Translations under genes and position numbers: made by a program
The notes under the pieces: generated by a model
Told to the model about the DNA's origin: nothing
Databases searched by the model: none
Seen by the model: the letters and a program-made list of their open reading frames with translations, nothing else
Shown: piece after piece, positions 50,443 through 59,406 of the stretch
How the letters are laid out: the number at the start of each line of letters is the position of its first letter
How positions within the stretch are numbered: position 1 is the first letter of the stretch
Source of the DNA: JAPHSX01 sp050298555
GTDB lineage: Bacteria > Pseudomonadota > Gammaproteobacteria > Thiohalomonadales > Thiohalomonadaceae
Reading direction: 5' to 3'
Assembly (NCBI GenBank): GCA_050298555.1
Contig: JBNKUL010000046.1
Location: 88,421-152,420 of the forward strand
DNA: 64,000 nucleotides

Positions 50443-50615
50443 ACAGTGTGAACGAATTCTTCTCGATGGGCGGTTACGCCCTCTACGTCTGGGGCTCTTT
50501 TGGCGTGACCGCGCTGCTGATGCTGGCCGAACCTATCCTGTTGCGCAGCCGCTATCGGGGCGTGCAGGCCCGCCTGCGCCGCATCGTTCGCATGCATCAG
50601 GAGGAGCGTCGATGA
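50439..50615 (+). CDS. ccmD: CcmD, small CcmC-CcmE stabiliser
   Basis: A 58-residue protein: MNSVNEFFSMGGYALYVWGSF is the CcmD N-terminus, followed by a single membrane helix (GVTALLMLAEPILL) and an arginine-rich cytoplasmic tail. Overlaps by 4 bp with both ccmC and ccmE. Missing from simple ORF predictions because of its size. Confidence 0.92.
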   Translation: MNSVNEFFSMGGYALYVWGSFGVTALLMLAEPILLRSRYRGVQARLRRIVRMHQEERR

Positions 50616-51076
50616 AGGCACGCCACAAGCGACTGGGGCTGGTCGTGGCCGGGCTGGCGGTGCTGGCCGTTGCCTCCGGCTTCGTGATCAACGCGCTGGA
50701 CAACAACCTCTCCTATTTCTTCTCGCCGACCGAGGTGAAGGAGGGTAAGGCACCGGGGAATCACGTATTCCGCCTCGGCGGGCTGGTGGAGAGCGGCAGC
50801 GTGCAGCGCAGCGAGGGCAGCCTCGATGTCCACTTCACCGTCACCGATGGCCCACAGAAGATCAACGTGGTCTATACCGGCATCCTCCCCGATCTCTTTG
50901 CCGAGGGGCAGGGGGTGATCGCGCAGGGTAAGCTCAACGCCAACGGTGTCTTTGTCGCCGACGAGGTGCTGGCCAAGCACGACGAGAACTACATGCCGCC
51001 TGAGGTGGCCGCGGCGCTGGAGAAGGGCCAGGGCACAGGTATGGCCAATATGGCTGGCCAGGCGGAGGCGAAATGA
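50612..51076 (+). CDS. ccmE: Haem chaperone CcmE
   Basis: A 154-residue membrane-anchored periplasmic OB-fold protein. The covalent haem-binding HxxxY motif is H123-D-E-N-Y127 (AKHDENYMPPE). N-terminal anchor about residues 10-30. It carries haem to CcmF/CcmH. Confidence 0.96.
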   Translation: MKARHKRLGLVVAGLAVLAVASGFVINALDNNLSYFFSPTEVKEGKAPGNHVFRLGGLVESGSVQRSEGSLDVHFTVTDGPQKINVVYTGILPDLFAEGQGVIAQGKLNANGVFVADEVLAKHDENYMPPEVAAALEKGQGTGMANMAGQAEAK

Positions 51077-53046
51077 TCGCGGAACTCGGACAGATTGCCC
51101 TCATCCTGGCCCTGGCCCTGGCCATCGTGCAGGCCAGCGTGCCGCTCATCGGCGTCTACCGCGGCAACGCCGCGTGGATGGCCCTGGCCCGCCCTGCCGC
51201 ACGCGGTCAGACCCTGTTTATGCTCATCGCCTTCGGCCTGCTGACCTACGCCTTTATCACCCACGACTTCTCCATCCTCTACGTGGCGCAGAACTCCAAC
51301 ACGGAGCTGCCGACCATCTACCTCATCTCCGGGGTGTGGGGGGCGCACGAGGGCTCGTTGCTACTGTGGGCGTTGTGTCTATCGCTATGGACCTCCGTGG
51401 TGAGTTTCTTCAACCGCAGCGTGCCCGATGCGATGACCGTGCGCGTGCTCTCCATCCTGGGAATGATCAGTGTCGGCTTCATGCTGTTCATGATGCTCAC
51501 CTCCAACCCGTTCGCACGCATCGTACCCTCGCCGATGGAGGGACGTGACCTCAATCCGCTGCTGCAGGACCCGGGACTGGCGATCCACCCGCCGCTGCTC
51601 TACATGGGCTATGTCGGCTTCGCCGTGCCCTTCGCCTTCGCTATTGCGGCAATGCTCGGCGGCCGCCTCGATGCCGCCTGGGCGCGCTGGTCGCGGCCGT
51701 GGACCAATATCGCCTGGCTCTTCCTCACCCTGGGTATCGCCCTCGGCTCCTGGTGGGCCTACTATGAGCTCGGCTGGGGTGGTTGGTGGTTCTGGGACCC
51801 GGTGGAGAACGCCTCGTTCATGCCCTGGCTGGTCGGCACCGCGCTAATGCACTCGCTGGCGGTGACCGAGAAGCGCGGCACCTTCAAGGCGTGGACCGTA
51901 CTGCTGGCGATCTTCACCTTCTCCCTCAGCCTGCTCGGTACCTTCCTGGTCCGTTCCGGGGTGCTCACCTCGGTGCACGCCTTCGCCTCCGACCCCGCGC
52001 GCGGGGTCTTCGTCCTCGCCTTCCTCGCCGTGGTGGTGGGCAGCTCGCTGCTGCTCTACTCGGTGCGGGCGCAGCAGATCCGCAGCTACGTCAAGTTTGA
52101 CCTGGTCTCCCGCGAGACCGGCCTGTTGCTCAACAACGTCATCCTGGTGGTGGCCGCGGCCAGCGTGCTACTCGGCACCCTCTATCCGCTCGCCCTCGAC
52201 GCCCTCGGTATCGGCAAGATCTCGGTGGGGCCTCCCTACTTCAATAGCGTCTTCGTGCCGTTGACCCTGCCGCTGGCCGCGCTCATCGGCGTCGGTGCCA
52301 TGGCGCGCTGGAAGCGTGACGATGGCAGCAGCCTGTTTGCCAAATTGCGCCTCTCTCTGGCGCTCAGCGTGGTACTTGGCATCGCCTTCCCGCTGCTCAT
52401 CATGGGACGCTTCGAGCCGATGGCGGCGGTGGGCATGACGCTGGCCTTCTGGGTTACCCTGACCACCCTGCGTGGTCTGCGAGACCGTACCGTCAATAGT
52501 CCCAGCCTGTGGCAGGGGCTGCTGAGGCTGCCGCGCGCCTACTACGGTATGGTGCTGGGCCACCTCGGCGTGGCGATCTTCGTCGTCGGTGTCACCCTCA
52601 CCTCCCTCTACAGCACGGAGAAGGATGTGCGTATGGAGCCGGGGCAGAGTTACGAGATGGGTGGCTACACCTTCACCTTCCACGGGGCGCAGCGGGTCGA
52701 AGGCCCCAACTTCAGCGCCTCCCGCGGTCATGTTACCGCCAGTCGCGACGGCGAACTGGTCCAGGAGATGTACCCGGAGAAGCGTAACTACCGCACCGGT
52801 ATGCCGATGACCGAGGCGGCCATCGACGCCGGCCTGTTCCGTGACCTCTTCGTCGCCATCGGTGAGGAACTGGATGCCAAGGGGGCCTGGTCACTACGCA
52901 TCTACCACAAGCCGTTCGTCCGCTGGCTCTGGCTCGCCGGTCTGGTGATGGCCCTCGGCGGCCTGCTCGCCGCCAGTGATCGCCGCTACCGTGTGCTCGC
53001 CCGCCGTCGTATGGTCGAGGACAATCGCGCAGGAGCCACCACATGA
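51073..53046 (+). CDS. ccmF: Cytochrome c haem lyase subunit CcmF
   Basis: A 657-residue protein with about 14 membrane helices and the WWD motif GWGGWWFWDPVENASFMPWL. Conserved His-bearing loops such as PGLAIHPPLLYMG and VLTSVHAFASDP are present. It ligates haem to apocytochrome with CcmH. 4-bp overlaps on both sides. Confidence 0.96.
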   Translation: MIAELGQIALILALALAIVQASVPLIGVYRGNAAWMALARPAARGQTLFMLIAFGLLTYAFITHDFSILYVAQNSNTELPTIYLISGVWGAHEGSLLLWALCLSLWTSVVSFFNRSVPDAMTVRVLSILGMISVGFMLFMMLTSNPFARIVPSPMEGRDLNPLLQDPGLAIHPPLLYMGYVGFAVPFAFAIAAMLGGRLDAAWARWSRPWTNIAWLFLTLGIALGSWWAYYELGWGGWWFWDPVENASFMPWLVGTALMHSLAVTEKRGTFKAWTVLLAIFTFSLSLLGTFLVRSGVLTSVHAFASDPARGVFVLAFLAVVVGSSLLLYSVRAQQIRSYVKFDLVSRETGLLLNNVILVVAAASVLLGTLYPLALDALGIGKISVGPPYFNSVFVPLTLPLAALIGVGAMARWKRDDGSSLFAKLRLSLALSVVLGIAFPLLIMGRFEPMAAVGMTLAFWVTLTTLRGLRDRTVNSPSLWQGLLRLPRAYYGMVLGHLGVAIFVVGVTLTSLYSTEKDVRMEPGQSYEMGGYTFTFHGAQRVEGPNFSASRGHVTASRDGELVQEMYPEKRNYRTGMPMTEAAIDAGLFRDLFVAIGEELDAKGAWSLRIYHKPFVRWLWLAGLVMALGGLLAASDRRYRVLARRRMVEDNRAGATT

Positions 53047-53579
53047 ACAAATACGCCATTCCCCTGATCATCTTTACCGTGCTGGTGGCACTGCTCGGAG
53101 TCGGCCTTACGCTCAATCCGCGCGAGGTGCCTTCGCCCTTCATCGACAAGCCGGCACCGCAGTTCAGCCTGCCGCGGCTCGACAACCCGTCGCAGACCAT
53201 CGGTAGTGCCGACATGGCCGGCCGGGTATGGATCCTCAACGTATGGGCCTCCTGGTGCACCTCCTGCCGTGCCGAGCATGAGGTGATTAAGCAGCTGGCA
53301 CGGCTGCCTGAGACGGTGCCGATCATCGGCCTTAACTATAAGGATGAGGCCAGTGACGCCATGGGCTGGCTCAACTCCTTCGGCAACCCCTACCTCGCCA
53401 GTGCCCACGACCTGCGGGGTCAGGTGGGGATCGACTGGGGGGTGTACGGCGTGCCGGAGACCTTTGTCATCGATAAGAAGGGCGTGGTGCGGCACAAACA
53501 CACCGGTCCGGTCACCGAGCAGTCGCTGCAAGAGACTATCCTCCCGCTGCTGCGCAAACTGAAGGCGGAGGGCGCATGA
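53043..53579 (+). CDS. ccmG: Thiol-disulfide protein CcmG/DsbE
   Basis: A 178-residue thioredoxin-fold protein anchored by an N-terminal helix, with active site WASWCTSCRAEH and the family insert VYGVPETFVIDKKG. It reduces apocytochrome or CcmH cysteines. Confidence 0.95.
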   Translation: MNKYAIPLIIFTVLVALLGVGLTLNPREVPSPFIDKPAPQFSLPRLDNPSQTIGSADMAGRVWILNVWASWCTSCRAEHEVIKQLARLPETVPIIGLNYKDEASDAMGWLNSFGNPYLASAHDLRGQVGIDWGVYGVPETFVIDKKGVVRHKHTGPVTEQSLQETILPLLRKLKAEGA

Positions 53580-54037
53580 AACGTTACATCCTGATACTGC
53601 TGCTCTCCCTCGTTGCGCTGGGCGCGGAGGCAAAGGTCGAGGTGCACGATTTCGACTCCAGGCAGCAGGAGGAGTCCTACCAGCGCCTCATCGAGGAGCT
53701 GCGCTGCCTGGTGTGCCAGAACCAGAATCTCGCCGATTCCAATGCGGAGCTGGCCCAGGACCTGCGCCAGAAGACCTACGAGATGGTCAAGTCCGGTATG
53801 GACGATAAGGCCATCATTGAGTACATGGTCAACCGCTACGGTGACTTCGTCCTCTACCGGCCGCCGGTACGCTCCTCCACCATGCTGTTGTGGGTGGGGC
53901 CCTTCATTATCCTCATTGCCGGTATTTTCATCATGATCGGTGTAGTGCGTCGCCAGCGCCGCGAACAGACCGACAGTGTCGATGCGGCTGAACTGGAGCG
54001 GGTGGGTAAACTGCTGAAGCAGGACGACAAATCATGA
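53576..54037 (+). CDS. ccmH: CcmH, apocytochrome thiol reductase subunit
   Basis: A 153-residue protein with signal peptide, the LRCLVCQNQNLADSNAELA motif (LRCxxC) and a C-terminal membrane helix (LLWVGPFIILIAGIFIMIGV). This is the short CcmH (the TPR half is the separate ccmI gene). Confidence 0.96.
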   Translation: MKRYILILLLSLVALGAEAKVEVHDFDSRQQEESYQRLIEELRCLVCQNQNLADSNAELAQDLRQKTYEMVKSGMDDKAIIEYMVNRYGDFVLYRPPVRSSTMLLWVGPFIILIAGIFIMIGVVRRQRREQTDSVDAAELERVGKLLKQDDKS

Positions 54038-55305
54038 CGACATTCCTTGTTCTTGCGGCGCTGCTGGTACTGCTCGCCCTGTTTCTGATTGCCCCGGCGC
54101 TGTGGCGAGGCCGTACTAGCGGTAACGACGACAGCCGCGAGCACAATATCGCCATCGCCCGTGAGCGCCTCACCGAACTGGAAGAGGAGCGCCGTGAGGG
54201 CCTCATTGATGACACAGTGTTCGAGCAGGCCAAACTGGAGCTGGAGAAGGTGCTGGCCGGTGACCTGGCAGCATCGTCCCAGGTCAGGAGCGTGACCCAG
54301 GGCGGCGATCGTCTCATCCTCGCTACTCTCGCCGTGCTCATCCCGCTGTTCACCACTGGCATGTATTTCCAGCTCGGCGCACCCGAATACGCCGCTGTTT
54401 CCGGTGCCGGGGCCGGCAGTAGCGCATCGCCCCATGGTGGCGGTGATGCGCAAAAGTCACCTTCGGTCGACGAGATGATTGCGAGTCTGGTGAGTCGCCT
54501 GGAGCAGAACCCGGAAGATGTCGATGGCTGGTACCTGCTTGCCCGCACCTATAGCAAGCTGGAGCGTTATGCCGATGCGGCCAAGGTCTATGAAAAGCTG
54601 CTTGGCCTGACTGGTGACCACCCAGTGGTCCTGCTCTCTTTGGCGGACTCCCTGGCGATGATCAACAAAGGCAGCATGGTTGGGCGCCCCAAAGAGCTGG
54701 TGCACAGGGCGCTGGAGCTCGACCCCAGGAATATTACCGGTCTCTGGTTAGCCGGCATGATCGCCGAGGAGGAGGGGGACAACGTCGGAGCCGCTGGTTA
54801 CTGGATGAGCCTGCTGCCCTTGCTCGAGCCCGGCGGCGCTGAGGTACGTGAGGTGCGCACGCTGATCGCCCGGGTGCGTGGCAAGCTTGGCGCTGCGGAT
54901 GCTGCCGCCCTTGACGAGAAGCTGGCGGCACTTGGCAGCCAGGAGAGGTCGCCGGCTGGCGCTAGCCTGACCGTGCATGTCGAACTGAGCCCCGATCTGG
55001 CCGCGATGGCCAGCCCGGAGGAGACGGTGTTTGTCTATGCCCGTGCCATGGATGGGATACCCATGCCACTGGCCATCTCTCGCCTACAGGTCAAAGAGCT
55101 GCCCGTCGATGTCACCCTCGATGACAGTATGGCGATGTCGCCACAGGCCAGGCTCTCCAAACATGAGCGCGTGCGCCTCATCGCCCGTGTCTCTCGGAGC
55201 GGCCAGGCCAAGGTCGCCAGTGGTGACCTCATCGGCGAGTTGGAGGGGGTTCCCACCTCCACAAACGAATCTATTGTCCTTTCCATCACCAAGGTGGTGC
55301 CTTAG
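54034..55305 (+). CDS. ccmI: CcmI, apocytochrome chaperone with TPR domain
   Basis: A 423-residue protein: two N-terminal membrane helices (1-20 and about 93-113) flanking a cytoplasmic coiled coil (IARERLTELEEERREGLID), then periplasmic TPR repeats (EDVDGWYLLARTYSKLERYADAAKVYEKLL) and a C-terminal beta domain. It holds the C-terminus of apocytochromes for CcmFH. Last gene of the ccm operon; it ends 301 bp before the haem protein. Confidence 0.93.
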   Translation: MTTFLVLAALLVLLALFLIAPALWRGRTSGNDDSREHNIAIARERLTELEEERREGLIDDTVFEQAKLELEKVLAGDLAASSQVRSVTQGGDRLILATLAVLIPLFTTGMYFQLGAPEYAAVSGAGAGSSASPHGGGDAQKSPSVDEMIASLVSRLEQNPEDVDGWYLLARTYSKLERYADAAKVYEKLLGLTGDHPVVLLSLADSLAMINKGSMVGRPKELVHRALELDPRNITGLWLAGMIAEEEGDNVGAAGYWMSLLPLLEPGGAEVREVRTLIARVRGKLGAADAAALDEKLAALGSQERSPAGASLTVHVELSPDLAAMASPEETVFVYARAMDGIPMPLAISRLQVKELPVDVTLDDSMAMSPQARLSKHERVRLIARVSRSGQAKVASGDLIGELEGVPTSTNESIVLSITKVVP

Positions 55306-55606
55306 GGGCTCACCACTCTACCGCCCCTCCTCTTCGCGAGGGGGAGGGCAGAGAAATATTCCTGCGACATACAGGAGAAAATGTCTGTCTAACTACCAGG
55401 AATATATAAGCATAAGAATTTCATGATTTATTAAATAACCCTACATTAATTGCCATATTAAATTTGTGTGTATATGATGCGCAGACTGCCCCAATTATTA
55501 GAACGATTAAGTTGGTAGTCGGCATGCCCTTGTGTGTCGTTAACGGTCCCGTCTGTAGGGTGTAATCTGCATTTCGGGAGTTATGAAATCTGTAAGGGGG
55601 GGGTTT
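55306..55606. other. AT-rich intergenic leader upstream of the seven-haem cytochrome
   Basis: No coding feature. The first 50 bp hold an imperfect CCCTCCTC/GAGGGGGAGGG hairpin without T-run, possibly a weak end to the ccm operon. From about 55380 the sequence becomes distinctly AT-rich, unlike its neighbours, and contains the promoter at 55450. Confidence 0.7.
55450..55478 (+). promoter_or_regulatory. Sigma-70-type promoter of the seven-haem cytochrome
   Basis: TTGCCA (55450-55455), 17-bp spacer, TATGAT (55473-55478): one mismatch to each consensus hexamer or close to it, with ideal spacing. Transcription would start near 55485, leaving a leader of about 120 nt. A TTAAT..ATTAA inverted repeat overlaps the -35. 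Confidence 0.7.
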
Positions 55607-58009
55607 ATGAAAAAACAACCACTAATGCTTACCGTCCTGGCTGCAGCGATTATTTCCGGTTGCGCGGGGCAACAACAGTCGAGCGAGGCCGATGCTGGGA
55701 CCATTACAGCGACCAAGCCCAAGAACGACTACAACATTACTATTAACTACGAACTCGGTATGCACTGTACCGGCTTCGATTTCACCTACTGCTGCGTGTT
55801 GCCGCCATACAACTCAATCCAGAGCCAGGTGATCAAGACTGCGACGGGTCGCAAGAAGTATCCGGAGCTGCTCGAGTCGGATGAGAAGGATCACTCCGTA
55901 CTGGTCGACGGCAGGAAGCGCTTCAAGCTCGCATACGGCCATGTCGATAACACCTATGCTGAGGGCAACAAGCTCCATTACTGGGACGTGCCCTACGACG
56001 TTAACGGTGATGGCAACTACAGCGACAACGAGAATGTCGCAAACGCCTACTTTACCCATCTCTATGTCTATAAGGACCTGAAGGGCACCAACCCGAAGGG
56101 CACCAGCAAGGACAGCGAGAAGCTTTACGTCGGTATTCAGATTCCGATCCCGCGCGACAACGGTCCGGCCGGTGCCGCAGTCCCGAGTCCGCTCGATGGC
56201 GGTACCCTCCACTACACCGGCGAGCACGGCACTCAGGTCTTCACCAAGTCGCCGGTGCTCGACAATGTGCCGATTCTGCTGACCAACCCCGGTATCTGGG
56301 ACGCCCTCGGTCTGCCGCTGACACCGTTTAACGACTCAGCCGCTGCCAAGGATCCGCTGACCCTGGTTGAGAGCGACATCCAACCGTTCCAGGAGGCATG
56401 GGTAAGCCTGGTCGATGCTGAGAGTGGTAAGCCTGTTATCGATTCCCACTCGGGCAAACCGGTAACCTTCGTCGGTACCAACCCGATCGACGTGCCGAAC
56501 TGCGCCAACTGCCACGCTAACGACCGTGCCAACGGCGACAAGTACGCCCTCTACAAGCAGGAGCGTGCGTTCTGGAAGGGTCTGGGCGCCTCGGACTGGA
56601 TTGCCAACCTCAAGGCAACTTCAATCTCCATCCTCGAGATGCACGATGACCATAACGGTACCGAGTTCCTCAAGAACTACAACCCGAAAAGTCGTGCCAA
56701 GACTAACCGTCTCGGCGGCGATCCGGTGCTGTGCCAGAAGTGTCACGCGGACAACGTTATCGGCGTGCTCTCCTCGAAGACCTTCAAGGATCCCAAAACC
56801 GGTGAGAAGAAGCTGATCCCGGCGCTGACCCAGGCCGTGCACAATGTTCACCAGACCAAGGCGCCGATGCCCGACTCGCAGGGCCGTACCGCGGCCTGTC
56901 AGGGTTGTCACCCGGCCCACCGTCAGGATGGTGGCATGGAAGGTTATCCGATCACCCCGGATGGCAAGAACGCCTATGCCACTCGTGACAATCGTGACGC
57001 CAAGGGCGGTTGCTACGTCGGTCGTGACGTGCATGCCAACCCGAACAAGGATCGCGATGGTGTGGGAACCGATGAGCACCTGAATGCTGTCGGTGAATGG
57101 CTGCAGAACAACGTCTCCAAGATCGGTACCGACGAGGGCGGCAAGGGCCTGTGGTGCACCAACTGCCACAACCAGCTGACTCGTGAGCTGTACCAGCGAG
57201 ACAATCTCACCAACGCCTTCAAGCAGGAGGGTTCTACCCTGCGTAACAAGTCGCTGGAAGAGATCGCCAAGGGTATCGGCGTAAGCATGGAACAGCTGAC
57301 GGCGATGATGGACCCCAAAGTGGTTCTCAACGACAAGGGCGAGGACACCCCTGGTAAGTCGGAAATCCTCCGTACCTGGGCTCAGGACCGCCTGGTTCCC
57401 GACATCGCAGTTATCGCCCTTAAGGGTAATGGCCCGATGGTGAACAAGGATGCGGACGGCGACATCAACGTGGTACCTCTGTCGGCCAATCCGGCGGTTG
57501 ATATCAAGTCGCTGAAGCTGCCGAAGGGTGCCACCGGCGCGACCGCTGTGCCCTACGATGCGGCGACCCATGGTCGTGACTACTGGCTCTCTGCTGGTGC
57601 CCCGCACTGTGCAGACTGTCACGCCGCCCCGTTTGTTGAGGGTCAGGGTGGAGCTGCCTTCCCGATCAACCAGCCGGGTAAGCACAGCCTGATGCGCTAC
57701 TCTAAGGGGCACGCAGGTATCGCCTGTCAGGCATGCCACGAGTCGATCCACGGCCTCTATCCGGTGACCTCCGATACCGACCTTACGTCGTATCGCCAGG
57801 CCGCGCAGTACAACCCGGATGAGACCCACGGTCCGCTCAAGTGTGTTGCCTGTCACGAGGTCAACGCCGCTGGTGTACCGCACATTGCCGATGATGAAGA
57901 GCATGTCTGGAATGGCAAGCCGATCCTCAACGACTATGAGCTGGCACTCTCCTGGATGCACGGCAGTGCACAGGACCACGGTGGTAAGAACCCGGTGGAA
58001 GAGGACTAA
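55607..58009 (+). CDS. Seven-haem c-type cytochrome lipoprotein
   Basis: An 800-residue protein. The N-terminus is a lipoprotein signal (LTVLAAAIISGC) with the acylated Cys near residue 19. Seven CXXCH haem motifs lie at residues 299, 376, 431, 517, 668, 707 and 746; the last three are spaced exactly 39 residues apart. The first 298 residues contain no haem motif but carry GMHCTGFDFTYCC (C-x7-CC) close to the lipid anchor. It is not one of the families I can name (OmcS, OmcE, MtrC, NrfA). Likely anchored in the outer or inner membrane and part of electron transfer. Start: ATG at 55607 with a G-run upstream; an ATG eight codons earlier is less likely. Followed by a strong terminator. Confidence 0.85.
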   Translation: MKKQPLMLTVLAAAIISGCAGQQQSSEADAGTITATKPKNDYNITINYELGMHCTGFDFTYCCVLPPYNSIQSQVIKTATGRKKYPELLESDEKDHSVLVDGRKRFKLAYGHVDNTYAEGNKLHYWDVPYDVNGDGNYSDNENVANAYFTHLYVYKDLKGTNPKGTSKDSEKLYVGIQIPIPRDNGPAGAAVPSPLDGGTLHYTGEHGTQVFTKSPVLDNVPILLTNPGIWDALGLPLTPFNDSAAAKDPLTLVESDIQPFQEAWVSLVDAESGKPVIDSHSGKPVTFVGTNPIDVPNCANCHANDRANGDKYALYKQERAFWKGLGASDWIANLKATSISILEMHDDHNGTEFLKNYNPKSRAKTNRLGGDPVLCQKCHADNVIGVLSSKTFKDPKTGEKKLIPALTQAVHNVHQTKAPMPDSQGRTAACQGCHPAHRQDGGMEGYPITPDGKNAYATRDNRDAKGGCYVGRDVHANPNKDRDGVGTDEHLNAVGEWLQNNVSKIGTDEGGKGLWCTNCHNQLTRELYQRDNLTNAFKQEGSTLRNKSLEEIAKGIGVSMEQLTAMMDPKVVLNDKGEDTPGKSEILRTWAQDRLVPDIAVIALKGNGPMVNKDADGDINVVPLSANPAVDIKSLKLPKGATGATAVPYDAATHGRDYWLSAGAPHCADCHAAPFVEGQGGAAFPINQPGKHSLMRYSKGHAGIACQACHESIHGLYPVTSDTDLTSYRQAAQYNPDETHGPLKCVACHEVNAAGVPHIADDEEHVWNGKPILNDYELALSWMHGSAQDHGGKNPVEED

Positions 58010-58051
58010 CCTCCACCGTTGAGACGGCCAGGAGTGGTCGTCAGTAAGTGA

Positions 58052-58077
58052 AACAGGGGGCGTATGCCCCCTGTTTT
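58052..58077 (+). terminator. Terminator of the cytochrome gene
   Basis: AACAGGGGGC, loop GTAT, GCCCCCTGTT then TTCG. Perfect 10-bp stem, 42 bp past the stop. It lies before the prolyl isomerase gene, so that gene relies on read-through or on its own promoter. Confidence 0.85.
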
Positions 58078-58119
58078 CGTCATGATGTCGTAATTACAAG
58101 AAACAGATACAGGATTGCA

Positions 58120-59403
58120 ATGAAATCATGTAACGAATTACTGCGCGGTGTCGCGCTGGCCGCGGCGATGACGCTGCTGCCGATGGGGGCCCAGGCCACC
58201 GAAGGGGAGATCCTTGCCCGTGTCGGGGGACTGAGCGTTAGCGCCACCGATTTGGAAGCGGCGTTGGCCAGTTCGCCCTTCGCTACCCAGTTTGTCGCCA
58301 TGGATGAGGGCGATCAGGCCGCCCTGCGTGGTGACCTGTTGCGCCGGTTGGTGGCACAGCGCCTGCTGAGTCTGGAGGCCGAGGCCAGTGGCATTGCCGA
58401 CAGTCCGGCCTTTAGCCGCGAGCTGGATAATTTCCGCATGGGCCTGCTCTATCGCCACTACATGGACCGCCTGCGCGAGCGCAGTACGGTACCGGAGGAT
58501 GTAGAGAGCCGCCTGCAGAGCGACTATCGCAACGACCCGGATGCGGCCTCTGCGGTGCGTTCGAGCTATCTCTCCGAGCAGTACCGCACCGAGCGTTTTG
58601 TCACCCTGCAGATGCTGCGTGAACGCTATCACGTCAAGCTCCATGAAGATCGCATCGGCAGCGACAGCAAGCCCGATACCCTGCTACTCGAGGGCGATGG
58701 CGTGGCCGTCCGCTATGGTGAACTGGTCGATGCGGAGCTCTACCCGACACCGCCGAATCCGGAGTGGGTCAAGGAGCAGCTCTATAAGCGGGCCGAACTG
58801 CTGTTGATTGCCAAGGCTGCCGAGGCCGAGGGAGTGGACGTCAGTGACCGCGTTGCTGGCTACCGTAACGAACGGCTGCCAGCCCTCCTGCTCGAGCAGA
58901 AGGAGCGCGAGTGGATCCCGGACGAGAAGGTCCTGCGTGACTACTTCGAGCAGCACCCGGAGATCGGTATGATTCCGGAGCGTTGGCACATCGGCCAGCT
59001 TGTCACCAGCACACGCGAAGAGGCCGAGGCGCTGCGCAAACGTATCGTCGCTGGCGAGAGCCTGTTCCGCCTGGCTAGCCAGTACAGCATCGACCCCTAC
59101 GGCAAGGGACGCAACGGTGACATGGGCTGGGTACGGCAGGGGCGCGGCATGCCACAACTGGAGCAGGCCCTGAGCGGACTTGAAGACGGTGAGGTGAGCG
59201 AGGTGGTCGAGAGCCCACAGGGCTTCCACCTGGTCACCATCATCGAACGCCGGCCCGGGGGCAGCAAGCCTTTCCCGTCGGTCGCGGATCGTGCACGCCA
59301 GATGCTGATTGCCGAGAAGCTCAGCGTCTACATCCAGGGGCTGGAGAAGAAGCACCCGGTAGAGTGGCAGCTGCTCGAGCCACCGAAAGAGGCCAGGAGG
59401 TAA
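58120..59403 (+). CDS. SurA/PpiD-like parvulin-type peptidyl-prolyl isomerase
   Basis: A 427-residue periplasmic protein. Signal peptide ending near AQATEG; a helical N-terminal region of about 250 residues in the style of SurA/PrsA; a parvulin domain at about 286-378 (ERWHIGQLVTSTREEAEAL...GDMGWVRQGRGMPQLEQAL...GFHLVTIIERRPG); short tail. Such proteins fold outer-membrane or secreted proteins. It starts 110 bp after the cytochrome gene and 3 bp before the thioredoxin, suggesting a dedicated helper. I used the ATG at 58120, preceded by AGGA. Confidence 0.88.
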   Translation: MKSCNELLRGVALAAAMTLLPMGAQATEGEILARVGGLSVSATDLEAALASSPFATQFVAMDEGDQAALRGDLLRRLVAQRLLSLEAEASGIADSPAFSRELDNFRMGLLYRHYMDRLRERSTVPEDVESRLQSDYRNDPDAASAVRSSYLSEQYRTERFVTLQMLRERYHVKLHEDRIGSDSKPDTLLLEGDGVAVRYGELVDAELYPTPPNPEWVKEQLYKRAELLLIAKAAEAEGVDVSDRVAGYRNERLPALLLEQKEREWIPDEKVLRDYFEQHPEIGMIPERWHIGQLVTSTREEAEALRKRIVAGESLFRLASQYSIDPYGKGRNGDMGWVRQGRGMPQLEQALSGLEDGEVSEVVESPQGFHLVTIIERRPGGSKPFPSVADRARQMLIAEKLSVYIQGLEKKHPVEWQLLEPPKEARR

Positions 59404-59406
59404 TCC

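Noticed and set aside
55316..55345. GC-rich hairpin after ccmI as a terminator
   Set aside because: Stem has a bulge and no T-run follows; kept only as a note in the gap entry.
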